IMG/VR virus record: IMGVR_UViG_3300034092_003340
Location: 1-32,300 of that record
DNA: 32,300 nucleotides
Strand: one strand, 5' to 3'
From: a virus
A model generated the notes under the pieces. It had not been told where the DNA came from, ran no database searches, and worked only from the letters and a program-made list of their open reading frames with translations. Within the stretch, counting starts at the first letter, position 1, and every line of letters begins with the position of its first letter. Made by a program: the position numbers and the translations under genes. Shown here in pieces: positions 13,961 to 21,685 of the stretch.

Positions 13961-15828
13961 TGGAAATTCCAACACAATCAGTAAATGTTACAGAATTAGA
14001 TTTTGATCAAATCAAGGCTAATCTAATAGAATATTTCAAGGCTGGAGACAGTCCATTTAAAGACTGGGATTATGCTGGGTCTGGATTAAATATGTTGCTT
14101 GATGTGCTCTCGCATAACACACATTACAATGCATTACTCGCGCACATGGCAGTCAATGAAAGTTTTATTGATACTGCGCAGTTACGACAAAACGTGGTGT
14201 CTGCCGCAAAGTTAATTGGATATACCCCACGCAGTTATGCCTCTGCAAAGGCACAAATAAACGTAACTGTAACGCCAAGAAATACATTATTAAATGAATA
14301 TGTTTTTCCAGTGGGTTCAACTTTTTCATCAAATATAACAGACCTTTCAAAAAGTCAAACCTATAAATTTACAAATTTAAATGATATTGTCTGCACAAAA
14401 AATTCTAGTGGAGACTTGGTAGCAAATAACATTGACATATATCAAGGTACATTCATTAAAAAGAGAATTCAAATAAATTCTACACAAAGTAATAACGAAT
14501 ATATTATAGACGATAAAAATATTGATACAAGCACGTTAAAAGTAGCGGTATATCAGACTGGACGATCAGAAATTAACGAAGTATATTCTTTATTTACAGA
14601 TATTAATAGTGTTGATGATACAACCCCAATTTATTTCTTATACGAAAACTATAATGGCAACTATGTAATATCATTTGGTGATGGTATATTTGGCAAAAAA
14701 CCAGATAACTTAAACGTTTTAGAGTTAACATATTTGGTTACTGATGGCACTGGCGCAAACTCTTCAAATATTTTTTCATACTCTGATTTTTTTGATTCAA
14801 CTCAACTAACTCGAGTTAGTTTAAATACAGTTGCACGTGCGGTTGGCGGGTCAGATCGTGAGTCTATTAGTAGTATAAAATATAACGCGCCACTTCAATA
14901 TGTTTCACAAAATCGTGCAGTGACTGCTGATGACTACAAAACATTGGTGCATAGTTATTTAACAAATGTAAAATCCGTAGCTGTGTGGGGAGGCGAAGAT
15001 AATGATCCACCACAATATGGTAAAGTTTTTATATCTGCAAAAAAATCGGATTCTTCATCAGTTTTAATGCCAAATGAAAAACAAGGATTGCTGACATATT
15101 TAAGTGATAAAAAAGTACTCTCAATATTTCCTGAAATAGTTGATCCTGAATATGTTGATATTGTGCTTGATGTACTCTTTAAGTATAACCGTAACCTGAC
15201 TACGCACACAAAAACACAACTTGAAACAAAGGTTAAAGAAAGCATAGACACATTTAATAGTCAATATTTGGAATCTTTTGATGGTGTGTTTCGTCATTCA
15301 TTTTTATCAAAGACTGTTGATGGAACAAGTCCTGCAATATTAAATTCACTTATACGAGTGTTTATCTCTAAAAGTTTTACACTAGTTAGTGGACAACCAG
15401 AAAAAATAACAATAAAATTTGGTACATCATTAACAGTTGATGATAATATTGCCATTGTAAATTCTACTGGTTGGGATTATGATGGAGTTACATATTATAT
15501 TGGTGAGGAAGCACATCCAACACTGTCTGACATACGCTTGCTGTATGTCTATTATTATGATGCCAATGATAAACCAATTATTCGTAATAAAAATGTTGGT
15601 ACGCTTACACTGAGTACTGGAGTAATGGAAATAGAACCGCTACTCGCTGACACTAACACCACAATGATAATAGACGTAATACCACTATCAAATGACCTTG
15701 CACCTAAACGCAATCAACTTATGCGCATTGATACAACACGCCTAAATGTTTATGGCGAAGTTGACCTAATTGCCGTTGGTGGTTCAAATCGTTCAGTGCA
15801 ATATAATACATTTAGTAGAGACCGTTAA
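13960..15828 (+). CDS. 6: gp6 baseplate wedge protein
   Basis: This 622-aa protein matches T4 gp6 (660 aa), a member of the gpJ-like family whose dimers form the ring that links the baseplate wedges. The N-terminus has the family pattern FKDWDYAGSGLNMLLDVLSH, then NTHYNALLAHMAVNESFIDT, and AKLIGYTPRSYASAKA. The region YENYNGNYVISFGDGIFGKK and the RAVTADDYKTLVHSYL motif near residue 325 are also typical. It starts inside the gp25 stop codon, so translation is probably coupled. Order gp25, gp6, gp7 fits the inner wedge. Confidence 0.9.
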   Translation: MEIPTQSVNVTELDFDQIKANLIEYFKAGDSPFKDWDYAGSGLNMLLDVLSHNTHYNALLAHMAVNESFIDTAQLRQNVVSAAKLIGYTPRSYASAKAQINVTVTPRNTLLNEYVFPVGSTFSSNITDLSKSQTYKFTNLNDIVCTKNSSGDLVANNIDIYQGTFIKKRIQINSTQSNNEYIIDDKNIDTSTLKVAVYQTGRSEINEVYSLFTDINSVDDTTPIYFLYENYNGNYVISFGDGIFGKKPDNLNVLELTYLVTDGTGANSSNIFSYSDFFDSTQLTRVSLNTVARAVGGSDRESISSIKYNAPLQYVSQNRAVTADDYKTLVHSYLTNVKSVAVWGGEDNDPPQYGKVFISAKKSDSSSVLMPNEKQGLLTYLSDKKVLSIFPEIVDPEYVDIVLDVLFKYNRNLTTHTKTQLETKVKESIDTFNSQYLESFDGVFRHSFLSKTVDGTSPAILNSLIRVFISKSFTLVSGQPEKITIKFGTSLTVDDNIAIVNSTGWDYDGVTYYIGEEAHPTLSDIRLLYVYYYDANDKPIIRNKNVGTLTLSTGVMEIEPLLADTNTTMIIDVIPLSNDLAPKRNQLMRIDTTRLNVYGEVDLIAVGGSNRSVQYNTFSRDR

Positions 15829-15830
15829 GT

Positions 15831-18314
15831 ATGCTTTTAAGTATAGCAAATTCGCGCCCGCGTAATATAGAATCGATACAAACCGAAAGTTTGTATCCAG
15901 ATTCTTTAAAAGAGTCTGCGAGCAATCTTATCAATTTTATTGAGCGCTATTATGAGCACCTAAATCGTACTGGTTTGCCGTCAAATGAAATTGCTGCCAT
16001 TACTCGCGAAAAAGATATTGATATTGTATCCGATAAATATCTAACCCAAATACAAAGCCTAATTGCACGCAATATTCCAAATTCGCGTGTGCTTGATAAA
16101 GTCACTCTCTATCGCGTTATTATACAATATTATCATACACGCGGTTCGGAAGACAGCATACACACATTTTTCAAACTTTTCTTTGACGAAATTGTAAGCA
16201 TATTTTACCCTAAAAATTACCTATTTGACTTGTCAGGCGGCAGCGGTCGTTGGGCCCCAATTGACATACCATCATTACGTACATCACGCACAAACCCAAA
16301 TAAAAATACACTATTAGTAGTTTCTGACTATAGGATTGGACCATTTCCAAGTTCAAATCCCGGACCGTATACTGTTACGTTAAGTGCTTTTTCAGAAGAT
16401 CTTTGGACTTATGGCGGAGTAGAAAAGTCATTTAATCTGCCATATATACAAAAAGTTAATGTTGCCACTGAAGGAGCAGATCCTGTTTATCGTTGGGTCT
16501 ATCGCTATAAGGATGAATTTGAGTTATACAGCACAAATGACACGCCTTGGCCAGATGAAGCAACTTGGGACGTCTTTGCGCGTAACATTGAATATGTTAA
16601 TTTTATATCATCAACAAGTTTGTTAGAGAGTGGAGCATACAATCTTTATGAGGATGGACTCCCTGTTTTATTTGAATCTGCCGAAGATGATGGTATAATA
16701 GACATACAAAATATAGAGTATAGTAGGTTAACTATAACTCCTATAGTTCCATCTACAGACACCGAAGAAATACTTGATGAGTCTGGTAAAGTTTTAGTTG
16801 ATGAGTCTATTACAAACAACGAAATAATTACTGAAAAAATAATTACTCTTGGTGATGATAGTATAGACATTTCAGTTTTTGGTTTAGAGACTGAAAAGGG
16901 CACGGCAGACTATATATTAACTCAAAAAGGACTGCCTCCTGAAGACAATGGTATTGTCACAGAAGCTGCGGGCGGCTCAACATATGCAGTTGACACTTCA
17001 AATGTCGAGTATGCTCATGCATTTAGCGTAACGGCAAGCCCAGAATATACATCTAAAATTGGTGACCTTATACATTCATTAGAAGATGCACCAACCCCAA
17101 CAATTTATCGCTGTGAAGACCTGGATCCAATTCTATGGAGTGTAATTCCAAGTGATGAAGATGTATGGACATATTCTGATAACAAATCATTTGCTTCTAA
17201 TCTATATAAGTTGCATGACGGTTATTATTGGCAAAATTATTCATATGAAATTAAAAGTGAGTTACCATATGATGAGTGGGGTGATGATTATTTGCGGTTT
17301 GTACACCCTTCTGGGTTAAAACTATTTAGTGCTATAATCTTTGAATTTATTGCTCGTAGTGAATGGTACAATGTCATTGACTATGTCGTTCGCAAACCGC
17401 AGGAAAGTTATTTATGGCTAAATGCATATCATCCTCCAGTACTCGGCTATCATAGCCCTCGTAGTCAACCAGGTTGGTTAACAGCAAACGAAAGACTGCT
17501 AACAATTATACTTACAAGACTGCTAGATCGCAACGCGCCAGAGTCTCTAGTACGTATGGTTCAACTTGCCCTTCGCGTATTTGCAATTAATGCCAATTAT
17601 AGAGACAAGGTAGTCTATGAAGACTATCAACGTTGGATAAAATTCTTTGATCCAAACGAACTAGTCTCTGGCTTTTCACACAAGACTATTGCTCAGGCAA
17701 GTGCGCCATACACACCAAATGCTGATCGACTGTTTAGTAATATATCAAGTTTTATAACAGTTAAAGCACCCGATCTTTCATACTATCCATGGTTTTATAG
17801 TGAATTAATTCCACTTGATCCAACATATGAAGACACGGACCCAGAATATGATGAAGCAGTCGTCGAATCTTTTGATATAACTATGGAAGCCTATATGAAT
17901 AGTACTCTTGAAGACAAAGAGGCATTGATATATAGATATCCATTTGTTTCTCAAGATTCTGACACAGTTTTAACAGAAAATGAGAACTCCACATTTATAT
18001 CTGAAGGACAGATGAATACGCAGTCTGCTACAATCACACCAAATAAATTTACTGCGGCTGAAGGTCAGTCTGTACGATTCTATGTAAACACTGCATTTGT
18101 GCCAGATGAAACGATGCTCTATTATACCATAACTGGAAATGATGTAGTGTCTTCAAGCGGTAGTTTTATAATTAAAAATAATTCTGGTTTTTTTAGAATT
18201 GTACCAAGCTTAACTGTAAATGCACAAACACCAACATTTACGGTTTCAATACGAAAAGGCGCAGTTAATGGTCCAATACTTGTTACAAGCGCGGTAATAA
18301 CTATAACAGTATAA
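15831..18314 (+). CDS. 7: gp7 baseplate wedge protein
   Basis: This 827-aa protein is the likely gp7 wedge subunit (T4 gp7 is 1032 aa), which joins the inner wedge to gp8 and gp10. Cyanophage-like patterns near the start include LINFIERYYEHLNRTGLPSN, the LIARNIPNSRVLDKVTLYR segment, and YYHTRGSEDSIHTFFKLFFD. Acidic Glu/Asp-rich segments occur near residues 280-370. The C-terminal 90 residues form a separate beta domain (SATITPNKFTAAEGQSVRFY and later). It starts 2 nt after gp6. Its stop codon lies inside the TATAAATA promoter of the next gene. Confidence 0.75.
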   Translation: MLLSIANSRPRNIESIQTESLYPDSLKESASNLINFIERYYEHLNRTGLPSNEIAAITREKDIDIVSDKYLTQIQSLIARNIPNSRVLDKVTLYRVIIQYYHTRGSEDSIHTFFKLFFDEIVSIFYPKNYLFDLSGGSGRWAPIDIPSLRTSRTNPNKNTLLVVSDYRIGPFPSSNPGPYTVTLSAFSEDLWTYGGVEKSFNLPYIQKVNVATEGADPVYRWVYRYKDEFELYSTNDTPWPDEATWDVFARNIEYVNFISSTSLLESGAYNLYEDGLPVLFESAEDDGIIDIQNIEYSRLTITPIVPSTDTEEILDESGKVLVDESITNNEIITEKIITLGDDSIDISVFGLETEKGTADYILTQKGLPPEDNGIVTEAAGGSTYAVDTSNVEYAHAFSVTASPEYTSKIGDLIHSLEDAPTPTIYRCEDLDPILWSVIPSDEDVWTYSDNKSFASNLYKLHDGYYWQNYSYEIKSELPYDEWGDDYLRFVHPSGLKLFSAIIFEFIARSEWYNVIDYVVRKPQESYLWLNAYHPPVLGYHSPRSQPGWLTANERLLTIILTRLLDRNAPESLVRMVQLALRVFAINANYRDKVVYEDYQRWIKFFDPNELVSGFSHKTIAQASAPYTPNADRLFSNISSFITVKAPDLSYYPWFYSELIPLDPTYEDTDPEYDEAVVESFDITMEAYMNSTLEDKEALIYRYPFVSQDSDTVLTENENSTFISEGQMNTQSATITPNKFTAAEGQSVRFYVNTAFVPDETMLYYTITGNDVVSSSGSFIIKNNSGFFRIVPSLTVNAQTPTFTVSIRKGAVNGPILVTSAVITITV

Positions 18315-18317
18315 ATA
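18310..18317 (+). promoter_or_regulatory. Late promoter TATAAATA of fibre gene 1, 6 nt from ATG
   Basis: A perfect octamer ends 6 nt before the ATG at 18324 and includes the TAA stop codon of gp7 (18312-18314). It separates the baseplate wedge genes from the fibre cassette. Confidence 0.7.
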
Positions 18318-18323
18318 ATAGAT

Positions 18324-19358
18324 ATGCCAGATATTAAATTTTCACAATTAGAAGTTGTAACTGCGGCGGCAGCAAATGATTCTGTACCAATTATTGACGC
18401 CTCTAACCCACTTATGTCAGAAAATGGCAGTAATGCAATTATATCTATAGGTGATCTTGCAGATTCATTGTTTGACGGACTTTCTGATGGTGCATTGAGC
18501 AGTGCCAAGATTCAAACAAACCCCACATTTACTGGCGATGTCACACTGCCAGCCACTACGACTATTGGCGGTGTGACTGGTACTGAAATAAGCTTTTTGT
18601 CAGGATTGAGAGATAATATACAATCTCAACTTGATGGTTTTACTTTTGGCGGTCTAACTAGTACAGAAATAGGTTACCTCAGTGGAATAACGTCTAGCGT
18701 TCAAACACAGTTAAACTCTAAAGCACCTCGTGAATCTCCTACATTCACTGGAACGGTGTCTGGTATTACCGCCACTATGGTTGGGCTCAGCGATGTTGAC
18801 AATACGAGTGATGCAAGCAAACCTGTTTCAACTGCAACACAAACAGCATTAAACTTAAAGGCGAACCTAGCAAGTCCAACATTTACTGGAACTGTAGCTG
18901 GTATAACTGCAACTATGGTAGGACTGGGCGCTGTCACAAATGAAAGCAAGGGCACGATGTTTAGCAGTCCTACCTTTACAGGGACTCCGCTATCAACGAC
19001 AGCGAGCGTTGGCACAAATACTACACAAATTGCTACGACAGCCTTTGTGCAATCTGAAATAATTAATAGTTATAACAACATATTAGAAATATCCACATCT
19101 ACGCTGACTCTTAGCAGCACTCATTATAATAAATATGTGCGTCTTTCAAATGCGGGTGCTATAACTATTATACTACCCGTTTTAACGTCAGCTCCAGTAG
19201 GAACTACAATTACATTTAGACGCAACACTGGAGCAGGTTCATTGACGCTAACTGCAGCAAATGGTGTTACAGTTAATAATAATGATGCTGCAACTGTGCT
19301 TGCTGGTGAAGTGTGTGCAATAAAAAATATAAGTAGCAATACTTGGGACTTTATTTGA
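18324..19358 (+). CDS. Tail fibre protein 1 (shared N-terminal anchor and SPTFTGTV repeats)
   Basis: This 344-aa protein is one of three paralogous fibres. The N-terminal about 55 residues (MPDIKFSQLEVVTAAAANDS onward) align with the starts of the genes at 20258 and 21686, so this is a common attachment domain. The middle has repeats of NPTFTGDVTLPATTTIGG, SPTFTGTVSGITATMVGLS and SPTFTGTVAGITATMVGLG, each with NTSD..KPVST..ALNLKA, which are typical trimeric beta fibre repeats. The C-terminus (STLTLSSTHYNKYVRLSNAG, ending ISSNTWDFI) is a compact beta domain without an obvious receptor-binding insert. A one-base gap separates its stop from the FGE-like gene, so the two may act together. Confidence 0.75.
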   Translation: MPDIKFSQLEVVTAAAANDSVPIIDASNPLMSENGSNAIISIGDLADSLFDGLSDGALSSAKIQTNPTFTGDVTLPATTTIGGVTGTEISFLSGLRDNIQSQLDGFTFGGLTSTEIGYLSGITSSVQTQLNSKAPRESPTFTGTVSGITATMVGLSDVDNTSDASKPVSTATQTALNLKANLASPTFTGTVAGITATMVGLGAVTNESKGTMFSSPTFTGTPLSTTASVGTNTTQIATTAFVQSEIINSYNNILEISTSTLTLSSTHYNKYVRLSNAGAITIILPVLTSAPVGTTITFRRNTGAGSLTLTAANGVTVNNNDAATVLAGEVCAIKNISSNTWDFI

Positions 19359-19359
19359 T

Positions 19360-20238
19360 ATGTTATTTTCTGCAGTTAAAAGAAAGCGTCGGCGACGTAA
19401 TGGAGGATCAAACGCATGGGCTTTCATTCCACAGGGGGCCTTCACGATGGGGGACTCGTTGGATGGCACACAGAATGCTCCAATTCGCACAGTGACCTTG
19501 GATGCTTTCTATATGGGCAAATATGAAGTGACAAGGGGCGAATGGAATGAAGTACGTACTTGGGGATTAACCAATGGATATACAGATTTAGCTTCAGAAA
19601 TTCCGATGGCTCCATCTATGGGGTTCGGCGCAGCTAGCAATCACCCTATTGGTTATGTCACTTGGTTTGATGCTGTAAAATGGTGTAATGCACGTAGTCA
19701 AAAGGAAGGACTTATTCCAATTTACTACACTGATATCGCTCAGACAACAGTCTACAAGACTGGAAGTACAAATCTACCTAGCACGCATGTAAAATGGGAT
19801 GCTAATGGTTACAGGCTTCCGACTGAGGCTGAATGGGAAAAAGCAGCGAGAGGAGGACTAAACGGAAAAAGATATCCGTTAGGTGATACTATTACACAAG
19901 TTGAAGCAAATTATATGAATTTTACCGGGCAAGGCGGGGCAGATCGGCCGAATACTACTGCAGTAGGAACCTTTCCACCAAACAGCTATGGATTATATGA
20001 TATGGCAGGTAATATTAGTGAGTTGTGTTGGGATTATTATGCAGAAAGTTATAACCCAACCGATCTGACTAATCCACGTGGACCAACTTCAGGTATAAAC
20101 TTTAACAGCAGAGTAGTTCGAGGCGGTAGTTGGGCTTCGACAAACACGACAGATGTAGGAGTAGCACTTAGAAATGGTGGCGGTCAACCAGGATCTTCAA
20201 ACGCGACCGGTTTCCGAGTTGTTCGCAACATAATATAA
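19360..20238 (+). CDS. FGE-sulfatase/C-type-lectin-fold protein, likely adhesin
   Basis: This 292-aa protein has an FGE-sulfatase domain (residues about 18-292). Signature segments are AFIPQGAFTMGDS, FYMGKYEVTRGEW, YRLPTEAEWEKAARGG (151-166), NSYGLYDMAGNISELC (208-223), VVRGGSW (252-258) and GFRVVR (284-289). The two catalytic cysteines of formylglycine-generating enzymes are absent: the segment after GGSW reads ASTNTTDVGVALRN. Binding rather than catalysis is therefore likely. The same fold is used as a variable adhesin in phage Mtd-like and DGR-diversified proteins. The first 16 residues are very basic (KRKRRRRNGG). G runs near the start look richer in G+C than the neighbours, which hints at transfer. 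It starts 1 nt after fibre 1. Confidence 0.82.
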   Translation: MLFSAVKRKRRRRNGGSNAWAFIPQGAFTMGDSLDGTQNAPIRTVTLDAFYMGKYEVTRGEWNEVRTWGLTNGYTDLASEIPMAPSMGFGAASNHPIGYVTWFDAVKWCNARSQKEGLIPIYYTDIAQTTVYKTGSTNLPSTHVKWDANGYRLPTEAEWEKAARGGLNGKRYPLGDTITQVEANYMNFTGQGGADRPNTTAVGTFPPNSYGLYDMAGNISELCWDYYAESYNPTDLTNPRGPTSGINFNSRVVRGGSWASTNTTDVGVALRNGGGQPGSSNATGFRVVRNII

Positions 20239-20243
20239 TTCTA

Positions 20244-20251
20244 TATAAATA
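20244..20251 (+). promoter_or_regulatory. Late promoter TATAAATA of fibre gene 2, 6 nt from ATG
   Basis: A perfect octamer lies in the 19-nt gap between the FGE-like gene and fibre 2 and ends 6 nt before the ATG at 20258. Confidence 0.7.
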
Positions 20252-20257
20252 TCGTAT

Positions 20258-21673
20258 ATGGCTACCATAAAAATTTCACAGTTAAGCGAACTAACAGCTG
20301 ACACAGATGTAACGTCAAATGACCTCTTACAAATAATTAATATTGAGCAGACTTCGTCAACATATCCAACTGGTACAAATCGTAAAATTAAAGCAAGCAC
20401 ACTTGCAAATGGACTCTCTCGACTGTCGACAACCATACCACAAGTTATACAAGATGAACTAGACAGCAAAGTATCACTTGAAAACTTTAATAGTGCCGGT
20501 TTAAAAATTGCAATTCCAGTTGTTGCTGCATCTCCTGGAATCAATTTTACACTATCAAACATAACTCCGTCGTCTAGTATGGATGGAGTGACCCTTGCAT
20601 CTGGCAATCGTGTACTCCTAAAAGATCAAAGCGCACCTGCTCAAAATGGAATCTATGTTGTTCAGACAACAGGGTCCCCACTTCGTGCCACAGACTTTAA
20701 TGAGGTAATAGAGATTAATGATGGTTATGTACTTGTAGATGGTGGCAATACTCTTAAAGGCAGTTCATGGGTTGTAACGAGTGATGTCGCTGTAGTTGGC
20801 ACTGATCCAATAGTCTTTACCCAATTTTCTTCTGCTATAAGTGGACTATCAAAGTCAGCAGTTGGACTAGGTAATGTTGATAATACAAGTGATCTTAATA
20901 AACCAATATCTACAGACACTGCGACTGCATTAAACCTTAAAGCAAATATTTTAAATCCAACATTCTCTGGAACAGTAGGCGGCATTACAAAGAGCATGGT
21001 TGGACTTGGTAATGTTGATAATACAAGTGATCTTAATAAACCAATATCTACAGACACTGCGACTGCATTAAACCTTAAAGCAAATCTTGCAAGCCCAATA
21101 TTCTCTGGAAATGTAGCACTACCAAGTACAACTACTGTTGGTGGCACTACAATTAGCTTTGTTCCAGCGGGAGCAGTTATGGCTTTTGCTATGGGTAGTG
21201 CACCGGCAGGTTGGCTATGGGCTAATGGTCAGGCAGTCGACCGAGCAGGGGCTTCTGGTTATCCAGCACTTTTTGCAGCTATTGGCACGACATATGGCGC
21301 AGGAAATAATAGTACAACTTTCAATCTACCTGATTTGAGGGGGTATTTCGTTCGTGCTTGGGGAACTAATGGTGATGGTACAACAACTGGTGCATTTGGC
21401 GCAAAACAAAGTCAAATGTTCCAAGACCACACTCACAATGGTTATACAGATGTTCAAGGGAATCATACTCACACATATACTGAACCAAGATATGATAAGG
21501 TTGATGCAGGGAGTGATGGAACTAAAGTAGCGCAGGTTCAAACTGGAACAACTAGTGCTTCGGGGGCGCACTCTCACAATGTATATACACATGGAGTTAA
21601 TGCCGGATGGTGGACAGCGGGTGGTGAAACCCGCCCAGCAAACATCGCAATGCTGTATTGCATAAAATTCTAA
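20258..21673 (+). CDS. Tail fibre protein 2 with phage tail collar domain
   Basis: This 471-aa protein shares its N-terminal anchor (MATIKISQLSELTADTDVTS then NDLLQIINIEQ) with the neighbouring fibres. Residues about 113-185 are a fibre module seen in many phages (ASGNRVLLKDQSAPAQNGIY). Two near-identical 46-residue units (GLGNVDNTSDLNKPISTDTA) follow. From about residue 302 comes a tail collar domain: PAGAVMAFAMGSAPAGWLWA, then FNLPDLRGYFVRAWG, with H-x-H pairs in DHTHNG (390-395), NHTHTY and AHSHN, and it ends ETRPANIAMLYCIKF. Collar domains occur in T4 gp12 short tail fibres, where such histidines bind metal. It may be a short-tail-fibre equivalent. Confidence 0.8.
   Translation: MATIKISQLSELTADTDVTSNDLLQIINIEQTSSTYPTGTNRKIKASTLANGLSRLSTTIPQVIQDELDSKVSLENFNSAGLKIAIPVVAASPGINFTLSNITPSSSMDGVTLASGNRVLLKDQSAPAQNGIYVVQTTGSPLRATDFNEVIEINDGYVLVDGGNTLKGSSWVVTSDVAVVGTDPIVFTQFSSAISGLSKSAVGLGNVDNTSDLNKPISTDTATALNLKANILNPTFSGTVGGITKSMVGLGNVDNTSDLNKPISTDTATALNLKANLASPIFSGNVALPSTTTVGGTTISFVPAGAVMAFAMGSAPAGWLWANGQAVDRAGASGYPALFAAIGTTYGAGNNSTTFNLPDLRGYFVRAWGTNGDGTTTGAFGAKQSQMFQDHTHNGYTDVQGNHTHTYTEPRYDKVDAGSDGTKVAQVQTGTTSASGAHSHNVYTHGVNAGWWTAGGETRPANIAMLYCIKF
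20861..21085 (+). repeat. Two 87-bp near-identical direct repeats (period 138 bp)
   Basis: The copies at 20861-20947 and 20999-21085 differ at one visible position (GGACTAG versus GGACTTG). They encode the GLGNVDNTSDLNKPIST unit of fibre 2. Nucleotide identity also at third codon positions points to recent duplication or gene conversion rather than selection on protein alone. Confidence 0.85.
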
Positions 21674-21679
21674 TAAATA
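21672..21679 (+). promoter_or_regulatory. Putative late promoter AATAAATA of fibre gene 3, 6 nt from ATG
   Basis: AATAAATA (7 of 8) begins within the stop codon of fibre 2 and ends 6 nt before the ATG at 21686, the same spacing as for the two other paralogous fibre genes. Confidence 0.6.
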
Positions 21680-21685
21680 TAAAAT

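Noticed and set aside
20121-20238. Confirmed diversity-generating retroelement
   Set aside because: The variable-repeat-like C-terminus fits, but no reverse transcriptase or template repeat was seen in the window, and ordinary FGE proteins end the same way.
20861-21085. CRISPR-like repeat array
   Set aside because: There are only two copies, they are coding and in frame within a fibre gene, and the spacing unit is itself a diverged protein repeat.
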